A DNA stretch of 64,000 bases from JAUNSR01 sp036655355 (GTDB taxonomy: Bacteria; Bacteroidota; Bacteroidia; Bacteroidales; JAUNSR01), in contig JAVVQG010000015.1 of the NCBI GenBank assembly GCA_036655355.1, positions 1 to 64,000 on the forward strand. Reading direction: 5' to 3'. Below the pieces are notes generated by a model, which saw only the letters and a list, made by a program, of their open reading frames with translations, was not told where the DNA came from and made no database searches. Made by a program: the position numbers and the translations under genes. Below, piece by piece: positions 17,391 to 28,100 of this stretch (its first letter is position 1; every line of letters begins with the position of its first letter).

Positions 17391-19745
17391 TTAAAATTTA
17401 AACAGCTCCCCCTTTACATAGATTTTGTAATCTTTGATCATCTGAGGGGTATGCTGCTCTACGCGCGGAAGGTATTGGAATCCGGAGATCGCTTGCGATT
17501 CACCCAAATCCAATACGATGGTGTGCGGAAACGTATCTTTCTTGCCCGTACTCCAATAAGTGGATTCCTGAAGGTCGTAGATTTTATCCGCGGTTTTATT
17601 TCCGGAATGAATCTCTTCGCTACTGCAATAGACGATGTTCCATTTTTCGCGACTCAGACGTTCGCCGTTATCTCCCAACAAATACCATTCCGCTATCGAT
17701 GCGGATTCGTTTCCATCTTGAGCGCTCAAAGCTTCCAAACAAACGTAACGACCGGTGACCGATGCGTCAAACTTCACCTCCTGATAGCCGTCGCGACTGG
17801 CAAAAGAGCCGATTTTAACCGCCTTCTCTCCCATCAAGTCGAGGTTCTGTCCCTCTTTTCGATGGAGTTCCGGTTTCAATAAGTTTAATTGATCGACAAT
17901 GTGCGTATCCAGTCCGGCTACAGAAGCCTCCTTCGGTCCGAGAATATCGAATACGATGATCTCATTTTTCCCTTTCTTCAGCCAACAACCCGGCATATAT
18001 AAGGTTTGTTGGGGACCGATATCCCAAAAACGCCCCATCGCATAGCCATTCACATAAACAAGCCCTTTTCCCCAACCCGATAGATCGATGAACGTATCTC
18101 CGGTCTTTTTCAGGTTAAAAGTCGCCCGATAAAACCCGGCTCCCTTTTCCGAGCCGAGCGGAGCGTAATTTTTCTCCTTCACAAATGAATAATCGACAGG
18201 AAGATTATATACTTTCCAGTTTTTCAAATCGATGCAAACATCGCTTCCGTTATCCAGGGCATAATTCAGCGTCACTTTGTCGGTGATTCCTTTAAAATCC
18301 TTTATGGAGGTACCAAAGTTTACACGCCCCATCGCCTCCACCAATACATCGATCTTGTCACCTTTATTCAACGGGGGCATCACGAGGCTTTTTTCATTTA
18401 CACGTCTGTCTACGGAACCCACTTTAACGCCGTTCACAAAAACCTGTACATAATCTTTCGGATCAAGAATCGTCATGACGCTCTTTTGTGAAATCTCCGG
18501 TGCAACCGTAGAATAAAGGATAGAACCCCATCCCTGATCAAACTCCTCCATGCTCTTGATTTCAAAACTCTCTTTGGCCTGAGGCAGATTCGCGAACAAC
18601 GGTGCATACTCCGTAAAACGAACTTTCGGAAAAGTGATTACGGGAATCGGTTTCGGAATCGCGATCTGTTTTTCGCCGTTCATGTAACCGGCAAGCATGC
18701 TGCGTAATTCCATGTATTTCTCCGTTGCAATACCCGATTCGCTAATAGGCGCATCGTAGTCATACGAGGTAACATCGGGCGTGTAGGGCGGATTGTTGGC
18801 TCCTGCCCAATGTCCCCAAGTGGTACCGCCATGCGTCATGTAGAGCGAGAAGGAGATCTGACGGTCGAGCATCTCTTTCATACCGCTAATCATCGCCTTG
18901 CTGTTACGGGTTTCGTGTTGACTACCCCAACGGTCAAACCAGCCACTCCAAAACTCGCTACACATCAGTGGTGAATCCGGTCTGGCTTCCTTCAATCGCT
19001 TAAATTGCTCCTCAATATTTGCACCTGTCCCGAAATTAATCGTCCACAGCAGGTCATCCAGTCCATTGTTCATGAACGTAGAGCTCCAGTCACATTGAAA
19101 AAGAGCAACCTTATCAAACCCAACCTTACGCAGAATATCCCTTACCGCCATTACATAGGGTTTATTCTTGGCATATGCGCCGAACTCATTTTCAACCTGA
19201 ACCATAATAATCGGACCGCCCTTATCAATGGTCAGATCGGCGATTTCATTTGCCACCGCTTTTTCAAAGATTTCCACCCGTTCCATATAATACGGATCGA
19301 GATCCCTTAGCTTTATATCTTTCTTCTTGAGCAGCCACCAGGGAAGTCCCCCCATTTCCCACTCCGCACAGACGTAGGGACCGGGACGAACGATTACATA
19401 CATTCCGTTCTTCTGTGATAGTTTGATAAACTCACGAAGATCATTGTTTTCGGTAAAGTCAAATTCATTTTCCTTCTGTTCATGGATATTCCAGAACACA
19501 TATAAACAAATCGTATTCATGCCCAACGCCTTACACATCTGAATACGGTGTTCCCAATAGGCACGGGGAATACGGGGATAGTGCAATTCGGCAGCTTTCA
19601 CGATAAACGGTTTTCCGTTTATCGTGAACGTACCCTTACCGATCTCAAATGTCTCTGTTTTTGGTGCGGCTGCGGTAACCGGTTTTACGATTAACGGCAT
19701 CATCACAGCAAAAACCGTAAAAATGATCTTCAGAAAATCTCGCAT
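17391..19745 (-). CDS. Glycoside hydrolase family 35 beta-galactosidase
   Basis: A 784-residue periplasmic or surface enzyme with a signal peptide (IIFTVFAVMMPLIVKPVTA). The GH35 barrel covers about residues 35-360: AAELHYPRIPRAYWEHRI, GLPWWL, VQVENEFGAYA (acid/base Glu) and CSEFWSGWFDRWG (nucleophile Glu). Beta-domains follow, including GKGLVYVNGYAMGRFW. The last 150 or so residues look like an F5/8 type C (CBM32) carbohydrate-binding fold. Family members remove terminal beta-galactose from glycans. It is second in an operon with the GH95 gene, 27 bases downstream of it. Confidence 0.93.
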   Translation of the reverse strand: MRDFLKIIFTVFAVMMPLIVKPVTAAAPKTETFEIGKGTFTINGKPFIVKAAELHYPRIPRAYWEHRIQMCKALGMNTICLYVFWNIHEQKENEFDFTENNDLREFIKLSQKNGMYVIVRPGPYVCAEWEMGGLPWWLLKKKDIKLRDLDPYYMERVEIFEKAVANEIADLTIDKGGPIIMVQVENEFGAYAKNKPYVMAVRDILRKVGFDKVALFQCDWSSTFMNNGLDDLLWTINFGTGANIEEQFKRLKEARPDSPLMCSEFWSGWFDRWGSQHETRNSKAMISGMKEMLDRQISFSLYMTHGGTTWGHWAGANNPPYTPDVTSYDYDAPISESGIATEKYMELRSMLAGYMNGEKQIAIPKPIPVITFPKVRFTEYAPLFANLPQAKESFEIKSMEEFDQGWGSILYSTVAPEISQKSVMTILDPKDYVQVFVNGVKVGSVDRRVNEKSLVMPPLNKGDKIDVLVEAMGRVNFGTSIKDFKGITDKVTLNYALDNGSDVCIDLKNWKVYNLPVDYSFVKEKNYAPLGSEKGAGFYRATFNLKKTGDTFIDLSGWGKGLVYVNGYAMGRFWDIGPQQTLYMPGCWLKKGKNEIIVFDILGPKEASVAGLDTHIVDQLNLLKPELHRKEGQNLDLMGEKAVKIGSFASRDGYQEVKFDASVTGRYVCLEALSAQDGNESASIAEWYLLGDNGERLSREKWNIVYCSSEEIHSGNKTADKIYDLQESTYWSTGKKDTFPHTIVLDLGESQAISGFQYLPRVEQHTPQMIKDYKIYVKGELFKF

Positions 19746-19772
19746 TTCAAAGTTGTTTTTTATTGATTAGTA

Positions 19773-22010
19773 TTAGATGCAATCTACAGTCTGGTTCTCT
19801 TTCATTTCAAAAATCTTCACCTCTTCCGATCCCGGGAGCTGAATGCGGAGCATTCCGCCTTTCTCAGCATGAACGGTTGCTTTTATCAGCCGTCCCTCTT
19901 TCAACTCTGCTGATACGACAAATGCTCCGATCGCCCGCAAATTGGTGAATGACACGTTTTCCCAAGAAGCCGGAATTGCGGGGAATAAGCGCACAACGCC
20001 ATCGTGACTCTGCAGCAACATTTCCTGAATACCTGCAGCAAAAGCAAAGTTTCCTTCGAGTGTGAACGGTCGGTATTGAAAATTAGATTTCCCACTTTTC
20101 GTCTGGTCGCCATTCACATGGAACGTATTCGGGAGACAGAAACAGGTTGCAAACGTGCGCAGGTATTCGGCGGCTCCTTCACCATCGCGCATTCTGGCTT
20201 TCATATTGCCAAACCAGCTGTAGGAGTAGCCACACCACCAATCCGGACCCACTTTCTCCATTTTGTCGAGCGTGGCCTTTATTATTTTTTGAGAAGATTC
20301 TCCGTCACTCCAATTTATCAACCCTAGCGGATGTATCGCCATGGCATGGGAGAAATGTCGATGAGACTGTTCATACGGAAAACCTTTTGCAAAGGTTAAT
20401 GCACCGTCGGCATCCACATCGAATGACGGTAATTCCTCCTCTATCTGTTTCCAATGAGCAGCTTCCCGTGGTAGGTTCAAATCCGAAGCCAACTCCGATG
20501 CAGCCTTAAACGCGAAGGTTATCAGCGACAGGTCATAGTTGGTTATCGTCCGAAACCAGGCCTTTAATGAGTTGTCGAAAATCTCGGGACTTGAACTGAT
20601 ATCCAGGGTACGTTGTCCCTCTTTTACAACTGTGATCTGTTCCAGGAACACAGCTACGTTTTTAATGAATGGGTACGCTTTCTCTTTCAGGAATTGACGG
20701 TCTGCCGAATATTTATAATGCAGATAGAAATGTTGTGCCAACCAAGCCCCCACGGTGGGTGACAACGAATATTGAATCCAACCGGCCATCGGTTCTCCGG
20801 TCAATGTACAAACACCGGGTACTGCGATTCCCTCCTTCTCGAAAAATTGGGAAGTATAACGTTTATAGCTCTCCTGTTGATTCCAAAGCGTATTTAAATA
20901 ACCCAACCCTTGAGTTAATTGATTCCCTGTATAGGCAGGCCAATAGCTTAATTGGGTATTTAGATCGTGATGATAATCGCCTTTCCAAGGTGGTAGTTTC
21001 CCGTTGTCGGCCGTCCATACCGACTGCAAGGAGATTGGATAGGAATTTTCACGGGTAGCCGAACCGAATTTATACATCTCATTATCATATTGACGCTGCA
21101 AGATAGGATCCGGTATGTGAACCGAAGATTGGTTCCAATAGGCGTTCCAAAATCCTTGATGTTCCGTATAATCGGCCCGTATGCCGCGGTGCATCGCCTT
21201 ATTCACCTCTTCAATCGCTTCCCCCTTTTTTCGATCGGACGTTATGCTCCAGGAACCGTATAGTTTATCGCCTTGTTTTTGCCAAGAAACCACTACATCA
21301 TAATAAAAATCGCCGTGCCCTTTCTGATGATAAACGAGGGTTTGGTTCTCCTTTGTGACCGTGCCCTGCTGATAGCCGAGTCTTTGAAGATCCTGCCCCG
21401 TTACCGGATCTGAGGCGGAACCTTCCGAGCCGCTGTATCGAGGAGAAACTAACTGAGGAATCAAACGCGCCATCGCTCCATCGGAAAGGTTCTCAAAAAG
21501 AAACCATCCCACGGGCTTCGTTGCATGAACAAAGGTCTGTAGCTGGGTACCGTTCTTCCATTTTACCTCACAAAGGGCATTCTTCAGGTACAAACGTACG
21601 GCCATCGGCTCACCGAAAGAGGTTATCGGAAATTCAAGTGCGGCCCCCGGTATCTTTGAAGGGGCAGCCGACTGATCATACGGCCAATCGAATTTTTTCT
21701 GAACCGGCAAATAATCGCTCTTCTCTACTTGACTCCGTACCCAATCGTACTTGTAATTCGGTCCGCTAAGACTATCTATCGAACGTAGGTCCCATAAATC
21801 CGTTCGATCTAACGAAAGACGCAACATACTGTCTTTCTGCCATACCAAAGCTCCGATAACCGCATTTCCCAAAGGAATGCCTTCATCCCAACTCCGACTC
21901 AGCGATTGAAACTGTAAATCACTCTCAGAAGGCGAAATTTTTAACTTAATATCTTTACTACAACTAACAAAAAAGAGGAATCCCAAGAAAGGTAAGATGT
22001 GTTTATTCAT
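19773..22010 (-). CDS. Lipoprotein glycosidase, GH95-like (alpha-L-fucosidase family)
   Basis: A 745-residue lipoprotein (ILPFLGFLFFVSCSK, lipidated Cys at 17). The N-terminal sandwich has WDEGIPLGNAVIGALVW, the GH95 entry motif. The helical catalytic part has GDYHHDLNTQLSYWPAYTGN, matching the family pattern G-D-N-x-Q-x-x-Y-W-P. The C-terminus is a small beta-domain. GH95 enzymes remove alpha-1,2-fucose, or galactose in some members, by inversion. With GH35 next, it suits sequential trimming of fucosylated, galactose-ending host glycans. Some catalytic positions diverge from well-studied members, so the substrate is uncertain. Confidence 0.8.
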   Translation of the reverse strand: MNKHILPFLGFLFFVSCSKDIKLKISPSESDLQFQSLSRSWDEGIPLGNAVIGALVWQKDSMLRLSLDRTDLWDLRSIDSLSGPNYKYDWVRSQVEKSDYLPVQKKFDWPYDQSAAPSKIPGAALEFPITSFGEPMAVRLYLKNALCEVKWKNGTQLQTFVHATKPVGWFLFENLSDGAMARLIPQLVSPRYSGSEGSASDPVTGQDLQRLGYQQGTVTKENQTLVYHQKGHGDFYYDVVVSWQKQGDKLYGSWSITSDRKKGEAIEEVNKAMHRGIRADYTEHQGFWNAYWNQSSVHIPDPILQRQYDNEMYKFGSATRENSYPISLQSVWTADNGKLPPWKGDYHHDLNTQLSYWPAYTGNQLTQGLGYLNTLWNQQESYKRYTSQFFEKEGIAVPGVCTLTGEPMAGWIQYSLSPTVGAWLAQHFYLHYKYSADRQFLKEKAYPFIKNVAVFLEQITVVKEGQRTLDISSSPEIFDNSLKAWFRTITNYDLSLITFAFKAASELASDLNLPREAAHWKQIEEELPSFDVDADGALTFAKGFPYEQSHRHFSHAMAIHPLGLINWSDGESSQKIIKATLDKMEKVGPDWWCGYSYSWFGNMKARMRDGEGAAEYLRTFATCFCLPNTFHVNGDQTKSGKSNFQYRPFTLEGNFAFAAGIQEMLLQSHDGVVRLFPAIPASWENVSFTNLRAIGAFVVSAELKEGRLIKATVHAEKGGMLRIQLPGSEEVKIFEMKENQTVDCI

Positions 22011-22040
22011 AATTAGATTTTTGGCCTACAACATAGAGGG

Positions 22041-22048
22041 CAAAAATA
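22041..22048 (-). promoter_or_regulatory. Putative -7 box of the GH95-GH35 operon
   Basis: The minus strand reads TATTTTTG, matching TAnnTTTG, 31 bases before the GH95 start. No -33 TTTG at the expected spacing. Confidence 0.45.
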
Positions 22049-22171
22049 AACAATACATTCTTTAATGTATAATTTTATCAAAATATTTATAACTAATACC
22101 CAGTGCATCAATTAAAAAATACGTCCATCGAATCACTTTTACCTAAATAATTCTCTATCCCAACCGGAAAG

Positions 22172-22228
22172 GAAGAAAATAAAAAACCCTCTTTGCGCAA
22201 CTCCGAATAAGCGGAGTGACAAAGAGGG
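22172..22228 (-). terminator. Terminator of the M28 peptidase gene
   Basis: Outer arms 22187-22195 (CCCTCTTTG) and 22220-22228 plus inner arms ACTCCG/CGGAGT form a long stem with a small internal loop. The minus strand continues TTTTTTATTTTC. It lies 7 bases after the stop. Confidence 0.88.
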
Positions 22229-22234
22229 ACTTTC

Positions 22235-23242
22235 TTAATATTCGCAATTAGCGAGATTCCAGATATTCAGACAAGCCGAACGGGCGATATCCACCATCTT
22301 CGGATAATTGATCTTATCGGCATGATCTCCCGGCTGATGATAATCGGGGTGCGCATCGGTATGATACCAGATGATCGGAATATTTCGTTTCGCGAAAGAA
22401 GCATTGTCGCTTCCCCCTACCGGTTTATCCCACGGACGGAAATCGGGTTTCAAGTCCAAGTCATACGGCTTGATCTGATTCTTCATCCAGTCGCCGAAAA
22501 CCGCATTGGCTTCGGTATAGAAATAGCGGAACAAGGCAGGATTATTCTCATCCGTATTGCGTCCGATCATATCGAAATTCAGATATCCGCGAATATTATC
22601 CACGATATCACAATCACGTACAAAGCGTTCCGAGCCGAGCAAACCACGTTCCTCACCATCCCAAAGAGCGAAAATGATCGTACGTTTCGGTTTCTTTCCC
22701 TTCTCACGGATCGCACGTGCAATCTGAAGTACCGCACTCACGCCGGATGCGTTATCATCCGCTCCGTTATAGATTGAATCGCCATTCACGGCCAAACCGA
22801 TACCAAGATGGTCGTAATGCGAACCGATCACCACATATTCGTCGCGATTCTCCCCTTCGATCATACCGATCACGTTTTGCAGGTGCAATTCGCGAACCCC
22901 TTCCGAACGGCGCTTTTCAATCTCTTCCGGCTCCGTCACATACAACGCGCGTTTCCCTTCGCGTGGAATTACCAACGCATCGAACGGGTGATAATAACTC
23001 TCGCCGTAAGCAGGAATACCGTACTCCTTGAATTGCGATACGATGTATTCGGCTGCAATACGGTTCTCGGGAGATCCCGCATCACGCCCTTTTAATAAGT
23101 CGGAAGCTAGAAATGTGATGTGCGCTTCGGCTGTCGTTTGATTGATGGTCTCAACTTTTTTCCCAAAGTCATTTTGTGCGAAAAGTGAAAGTGACGCGAA
23201 AAGAGCGAACGGTAAAATGGAATAAGTCTTCAAATTCAACAA
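22235..23242 (-). CDS. M28 family aminopeptidase
   Basis: A 335-residue secreted metallopeptidase with a signal peptide (ILPFALFASLSLFAQ). The zinc ligands of family M28 are visible: VIGSHYDHLG (His), NGADDNASGVSAVLQIAR (bridging Asp), LWDGEERGLLGS (catalytic and ligand Glu), NFDMIGRN (Asp), and a C-terminal His region (YHTDAHPDYHQPGD). It should cleave N-terminal residues from peptides in the periplasm or outside the cell. It is transcribed alone, between terminators on both sides. Confidence 0.93.
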   Translation of the reverse strand: MLNLKTYSILPFALFASLSLFAQNDFGKKVETINQTTAEAHITFLASDLLKGRDAGSPENRIAAEYIVSQFKEYGIPAYGESYYHPFDALVIPREGKRALYVTEPEEIEKRRSEGVRELHLQNVIGMIEGENRDEYVVIGSHYDHLGIGLAVNGDSIYNGADDNASGVSAVLQIARAIREKGKKPKRTIIFALWDGEERGLLGSERFVRDCDIVDNIRGYLNFDMIGRNTDENNPALFRYFYTEANAVFGDWMKNQIKPYDLDLKPDFRPWDKPVGGSDNASFAKRNIPIIWYHTDAHPDYHQPGDHADKINYPKMVDIARSACLNIWNLANCEY

Positions 23243-23252
23243 GATTTAGGTG

Positions 23253-23290
23253 ATGAACAAAAAAATGGCACGGATCAAAGAGCCGTGCCA
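23253..23290 (-). terminator. ispF terminator
   Basis: Perfect arms TGGCACGG (23266-23273) and 23283-23290, followed on the minus strand by TTTTTTTGTTC. It lies 12 bases after the ispF stop and separates the rex-to-ispF run from the M28 gene. Confidence 0.88.
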
Positions 23291-23302
23291 AATATAGTAA
23301 AA

Positions 23303-23785
23303 TTAATTTCCTTTCTGAATCAATACCGACGCGTATGCCGATATACCCTCTTCGCGCCCGGTAAATCCGAGCTTTTCGGTGGTGGTGGCCTTAATGGAGA
23401 TATCCTCGACGTCAATCTGCATCACCTCAGCCAACACCCGCTGCATCTCGGGAATATGCGCTTTCAGTTTCGGCCTTTCAGCAGCTATCGTAATGTCGGC
23501 ATTGCCAAACTCATACCCTTTCGCACGAATCAGTTCCATCGTACGGGCCAGCAGGATTTTGCTGTCGATGTTCTTGAACTCGCCCGCGGTATCCGGAAAG
23601 TGGTATCCGATATCGCGCATATTCGCCGCTCCCAAGAGCGCATCGCACAAAGCATGGATCAATACGTCGGCATCCGAATGACCGAGCAACCCCATGGTGT
23701 GTTCCAATCTGATTCCGCCGAGCCAAAGCTCGCGTCCCTCCACCAAACGGTGGACATCAAAGCCGAATCCGGTTCTTATCTTCAT
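23303..23785 (-). CDS. ispF: 2-C-methyl-D-erythritol 2,4-cyclodiphosphate synthase
   Basis: A 160-residue enzyme of the non-mevalonate isoprenoid pathway. The start MKIRTGFGFDVHRLVEG carries the metal ligands Asp and His. LLGHSDADVLIHALCDALLGA and the C-terminal KATTTEKLGFTGREEGISA are family signatures. A start 12 codons further upstream (23821) is open, but it would overlap the end of porV and adds residues absent from the family; 23785 begins 20 bases after the porV stop. It is the last gene of the rex-FAH-porU-porV-ispF run. Confidence 0.95.
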   Translation of the reverse strand: MKIRTGFGFDVHRLVEGRELWLGGIRLEHTMGLLGHSDADVLIHALCDALLGAANMRDIGYHFPDTAGEFKNIDSKILLARTMELIRAKGYEFGNADITIAAERPKLKAHIPEMQRVLAEVMQIDVEDISIKATTTEKLGFTGREEGISAYASVLIQKGN

Positions 23786-23804
23786 ATATTTATCTGTATA
23801 ACGT

Positions 23805-25022
23805 TTATCTTCTTCTGCCATAGCCCACCATATCCCGCAGTCCGTCCATGTCGAACGATAGCGTAAAGCGCAGGGTCTGATCCAACGGGCTCGATTGCGC
23901 GGTAGAGATCACATAGGCTGCATCCAGGCGAAACACATTCAACGCGAATCCCGCGCCCATCGTGAAATATTTACGGTTTCCCTTGTTCTGGCTCTCGTGA
24001 AAATATCCTCCGCGTACAAAAAACTGATCGTTGTAGCTGTATTCGGCCCCGATCGAAATGTTGATCTCTTTTAGTTCCTCTTCGAACCCTCCGGGAGCAT
24101 CCGAAAACGATTTGAAAATACCGGAGATCGACGAAGTGGCGTAATATCGCTCCAATGCATCCTGATATTCCGCTTCATTATAGGATCCGTCTTCATTCAC
24201 GTACTGACCCGCAAGCGGACGCGTAGGCACCAATAGCTTGTTCAAGTCGAGGCTGACAGACATCCGGTTGTAATCGTCAAGCGGAAACAACAGGGTGGTT
24301 CCCACTTTCAGGTTGGTCGGAAGAAACGCTGAGGTAGCGCCTCCGTCGTACGAAACCTTAGACCCCACATTGGAGATGTTGTAACCGAAAGACCATTGGC
24401 ATTCGCTTCGTCCGATAATCGGATAACGGGTTAGATATCCTGCGATATCGGCCGCAAAAGCATTTCCGGCAGTGATATCTTCCTCTGAACTGTATGCCAG
24501 ATTGGAGTAGATATAGCGAAACACCACCCCCATGGAGTAGGAGTCGGAGAGTTTACGCGAATACCCCAGATCCACCGCCATCTCATACGGATTGATCGCA
24601 TCGGTCACATCGTTATTCTCATTGGTAATGTTAATCTCCCCAAGCGAGAAATAACGCATGGAAGCACTGATGGCCTGCATATCATTCTGTCCCACTTTCC
24701 AATAACCGGCCAGATACGCCAGGTTGATATCGCTTACCAATTTACGAAGCCAAGGCGTGTAGGAAAGCGACGCACCCGCACGACTGTAGGCGAAGGCATA
24801 TTTGGCGGGATTCCAATATTGTGAATTCACATCCGGATCGGTAGCGGCACCGATGTCACCCATACCGCCTCCCCTTGCATCGGGAGCGATATTGAGGGAG
24901 TTGACTCCTGTCTGCACAGGATTAAAGAGCTCGCCTTTCAGATCGTCGCTTTGTGCGAAAAGGGGCAAACCCAAAGCACATGCAGCCAGAACCGTAGTAA
25001 ATCTACCAAATCTTATTCTCAT
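23805..25022 (-). CDS. porV: Type IX secretion outer-membrane protein PorV (LptO)
   Basis: A 405-residue outer-membrane barrel of the FadL-like PorV family. A signal peptide (FTTVLAACALGLPLFAQ) precedes the conserved NSLNIAPDARGGGMGDIGAATDPDVNSQYWNPAKYAFA. The rest consists of beta-strands ending in LRFTLSFDMD near the C-terminus. PorV shuttles T9SS cargo from the translocon to the PorU attachment complex. It lies downstream of porU with a 113-base gap, in the usual gene order of T9SS-positive Bacteroidales. Confidence 0.95.
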   Translation of the reverse strand: MRIRFGRFTTVLAACALGLPLFAQSDDLKGELFNPVQTGVNSLNIAPDARGGGMGDIGAATDPDVNSQYWNPAKYAFAYSRAGASLSYTPWLRKLVSDINLAYLAGYWKVGQNDMQAISASMRYFSLGEINITNENNDVTDAINPYEMAVDLGYSRKLSDSYSMGVVFRYIYSNLAYSSEEDITAGNAFAADIAGYLTRYPIIGRSECQWSFGYNISNVGSKVSYDGGATSAFLPTNLKVGTTLLFPLDDYNRMSVSLDLNKLLVPTRPLAGQYVNEDGSYNEAEYQDALERYYATSSISGIFKSFSDAPGGFEEELKEINISIGAEYSYNDQFFVRGGYFHESQNKGNRKYFTMGAGFALNVFRLDAAYVISTAQSSPLDQTLRFTLSFDMDGLRDMVGYGRRR

Positions 25023-25135
25023 CTGCTAATATCTATTTTTTTCATTAAGACCAAAGAGAGGGGCCCTCCGGCCGAACAGGCTCTGAGGTACAGTAATAAC
25101 TGTTTTTATATCAAATTATTGTATCCGAAAGGCGA

Positions 25136-28100
25136 TTATCGTCCCAGAACGATCAGCTTGCGACTTTTCGTGGTAAAATGCTCACCGTTGTCGGATATCG
25201 CGGCGCGATAGATGTAAATACCGGGCTGTACGCGACCGCCGCTTCTCGCCTCGAGGTTCCAAGTGATCGGAAACTCGCTCATAAACTCAGAAGAACCGGT
25301 GAGTTGTTCCTCCCAGACACATTGTCCCATCTGCGTATAAACCTGCAACCTTACGTGAAGTGAGGCTTCGGGACGGTTATGCGAAAGCAGAAACCGCACC
25401 TGTTCACGGGCCGGATTCCGGTCGGCGCGAAGATCAAACAGCTCCGGTTTGACATCGTTTTTCACAACGAATGTGATGGTCTCGCTCCGTGAATTGTTGT
25501 ACACGTCCCACACTTTCAGCTCCAGGGAGTAGGCACCCTCCGGAAGTGTCGGAATGCTGAACTGTACGCTACCCTTTCCGGTCTCGCCGGTCTGATTCAC
25601 AAAATAGTCGTTCAGGATATAACGTTGCGTTACTCCGTTTCCGGTGATGGTAGCCGTCAAGTCGTGACCGATGCCGTTGCCGGAGGTATTGATACCCGAT
25701 TCATCGGCAATGAATGCCACCAGATAGGGAGTCGGATTCACGACATCGCCGTTGCGGAAAAATTGCGAATTGAGATAAAGCGCGGTAATCGCCGGGGGTG
25801 TGGTATCTGCCGCGACATCTCCTTCTGTACCGCCCAACAGGTAATTGTCAAAATAACCCTGCGCCTCGTTATTCCGTTCGTCCACCGCATAGAGGTTCAC
25901 CATGCCCGATTCCATCGAGTAACTGATGTCTTTGGGAACGATGAAGGAGAACTCGAACTCCCCGTGCCGAACCGAGTCGCGACCGGCAAACAACCTACGC
26001 GAACGATCGCGGAATACGAAAGGGCGATCCGTTTTATCATTATCGACTGCGGTGACCGTCTCTTCACAGTCGAACACCGTAGGCATCACGATACCCGTAA
26101 AATCGGCATCCGTTTCCTCCGATCCCGTTTTCAGAACGCGACCTTTCATGGTAACGCGACTTAATGCTTTCAACAATACCGGCTCGCCGGTAACCGGTTG
26201 TCCATTGATTTCCGTCAACTCCATCTCTTGTTCGGGGTACGCCATCTTCATCGACGGATCACCCAGCAACACGAAATTGAGCTTATTGGCATCGGTGCCC
26301 AATGCACATTTGGCGATTTTCATGATATCGCCGATCGCATAACGTGTTCCGTCGGCATGTTTCGTGAATATATTCTCGATCAAATGGTGGTTGATCCGCA
26401 GGTTGCCGTTCGAATAAACCACGCGGGTGGTGGTAAACATGGCGATAGCCCCCCCGTTGGGGTTCAGCAGCAAAGCCTCTCCGGCCGAAGTCTCGGGATG
26501 ATCGAAGCGGCTGAAATCGCAGGTCGCCGTCACCCATACCGGAAGTCGTTTCATCGTGATGCTCTCGGCATCCGAAAGCTTGAATATCTTTTCGTGCGTC
26601 AAAGAGGTCGTTGCCCCGTGACCCGAATAATTGACCAGCAGCGACCCCGCCTGCAACTGATCGAAGAACCGTTTCCGCACATCCGGATAGGCGGTACCGG
26701 AACTGGTAATCTCCCGCTTATATGCATCCAAGTAGATCTTATTGAAAACAAACTGGTGCAACCCTTTATCCTGAATGATCGTTGCCATGGAATCGGCATG
26801 CTTCATGTGGATGTTGTTATCGCCGTCGTCACCCAACAAGGTGATCTGATTCTTCCAACTGCCCGTTGTCTTATTTCCGGAATAAGCGATCACTTTATCC
26901 ACTACCGTTTTAGCCTGTGCAAGGGTACGCACCGGAAAACGGCCGATCCCCACATCCACCTTATCGGATGCAAGGGTGAGATACCCCAAGGCATCGCGCT
27001 TGCCACCCTCACCGTCATCGAGAAATCCGAAATAATCGTCGCAGACATAAGATTCCGTTTCATTCAACGTCAGTTCTGATTGATAGGTGATGATGTTATG
27101 CTGCACCGCCGCAGGTTTCCACAAGGCGGTATTCATGGAGCGGTTATCGTAAGAGCCGTCACCGAAAAGCAAAAGGTATCGCGGAGGGGTACCCGCTTGC
27201 TCGCTCCGGTCATAAAACTGCTTCATAAAGAGCCGAATTGCCGTAGCATCGGGCGTTCCGGATGAAAATTCATTGTAAATAGCTTCGGGATGCACCACCG
27301 TCACGTGTAATCCGTCGCGCTCACGGCGGTAAGAGGCGAGTCGCTCCGCCTCACTTTTTAGTCCCGGCTGCACCACGATCACCAGATCCGTTTGCGGCAG
27401 CGCGTGCAGGTTTTGGTTATTCACGCGTCCCAGAGCGCTCACCGAAGGGAACGTCTCTTCCGTACACACCAGCGCATATTCTCGCAATCCGTTGAGCGAG
27501 GGCACGAACGATGCCGTCTGATCGTTACCCATCGAGAGTTCCTGTTGCAGGATATCCGTCGGGTGCGTCACATCCCACACCTGCATCGAGGCGTTGACAC
27601 CCGACAAGTTGAAGCGGACCCGTTTCTGCGCCGCCTCGACACTTCTGAAAAGCAAGTAGTTACCCTGAGGCGCGAGCGAACGTTTCATGTTCAGACGCAC
27701 ATAATTCAGAAACGCCAGTGAAGCGGTTCCCCCTCCCGGATTGTAGGTCAATCGCACGGTAGTAGTTGCATTTCCGTCCGGAGTCCAAGCGGTGATGCTC
27801 TTCATTTCCTGTGCCTGCTGATACTTATCGGAGCCGATCGCGGAGATGGAAGCCGACCGGATCTCTTTTCCGTTGATCTGCTGGGTGAGTGTGGAAACCG
27901 CACTGTTCTTCGCAATGAAGTTAACGGTGAGTTTACCGGGATCGGTCGTGATTCCGGGCAATGAGAATTTAAAATCACGTGTCCGCGTATAGAGAAAAGA
28001 TTCGCCGTACATTTCGCGTCCGGTTCCTCCCACATTCTCTAAATCCGTTTCATGCAACGCATAATCGTCGAAAGCGGTCAAATCCACCTCCGCTCCCGAG

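Noticed and set aside
26198..27079. Antisense open frame of 293 codons in porU
   Set aside because: It lies opposite conserved C25 catalytic motifs and shows no family features.
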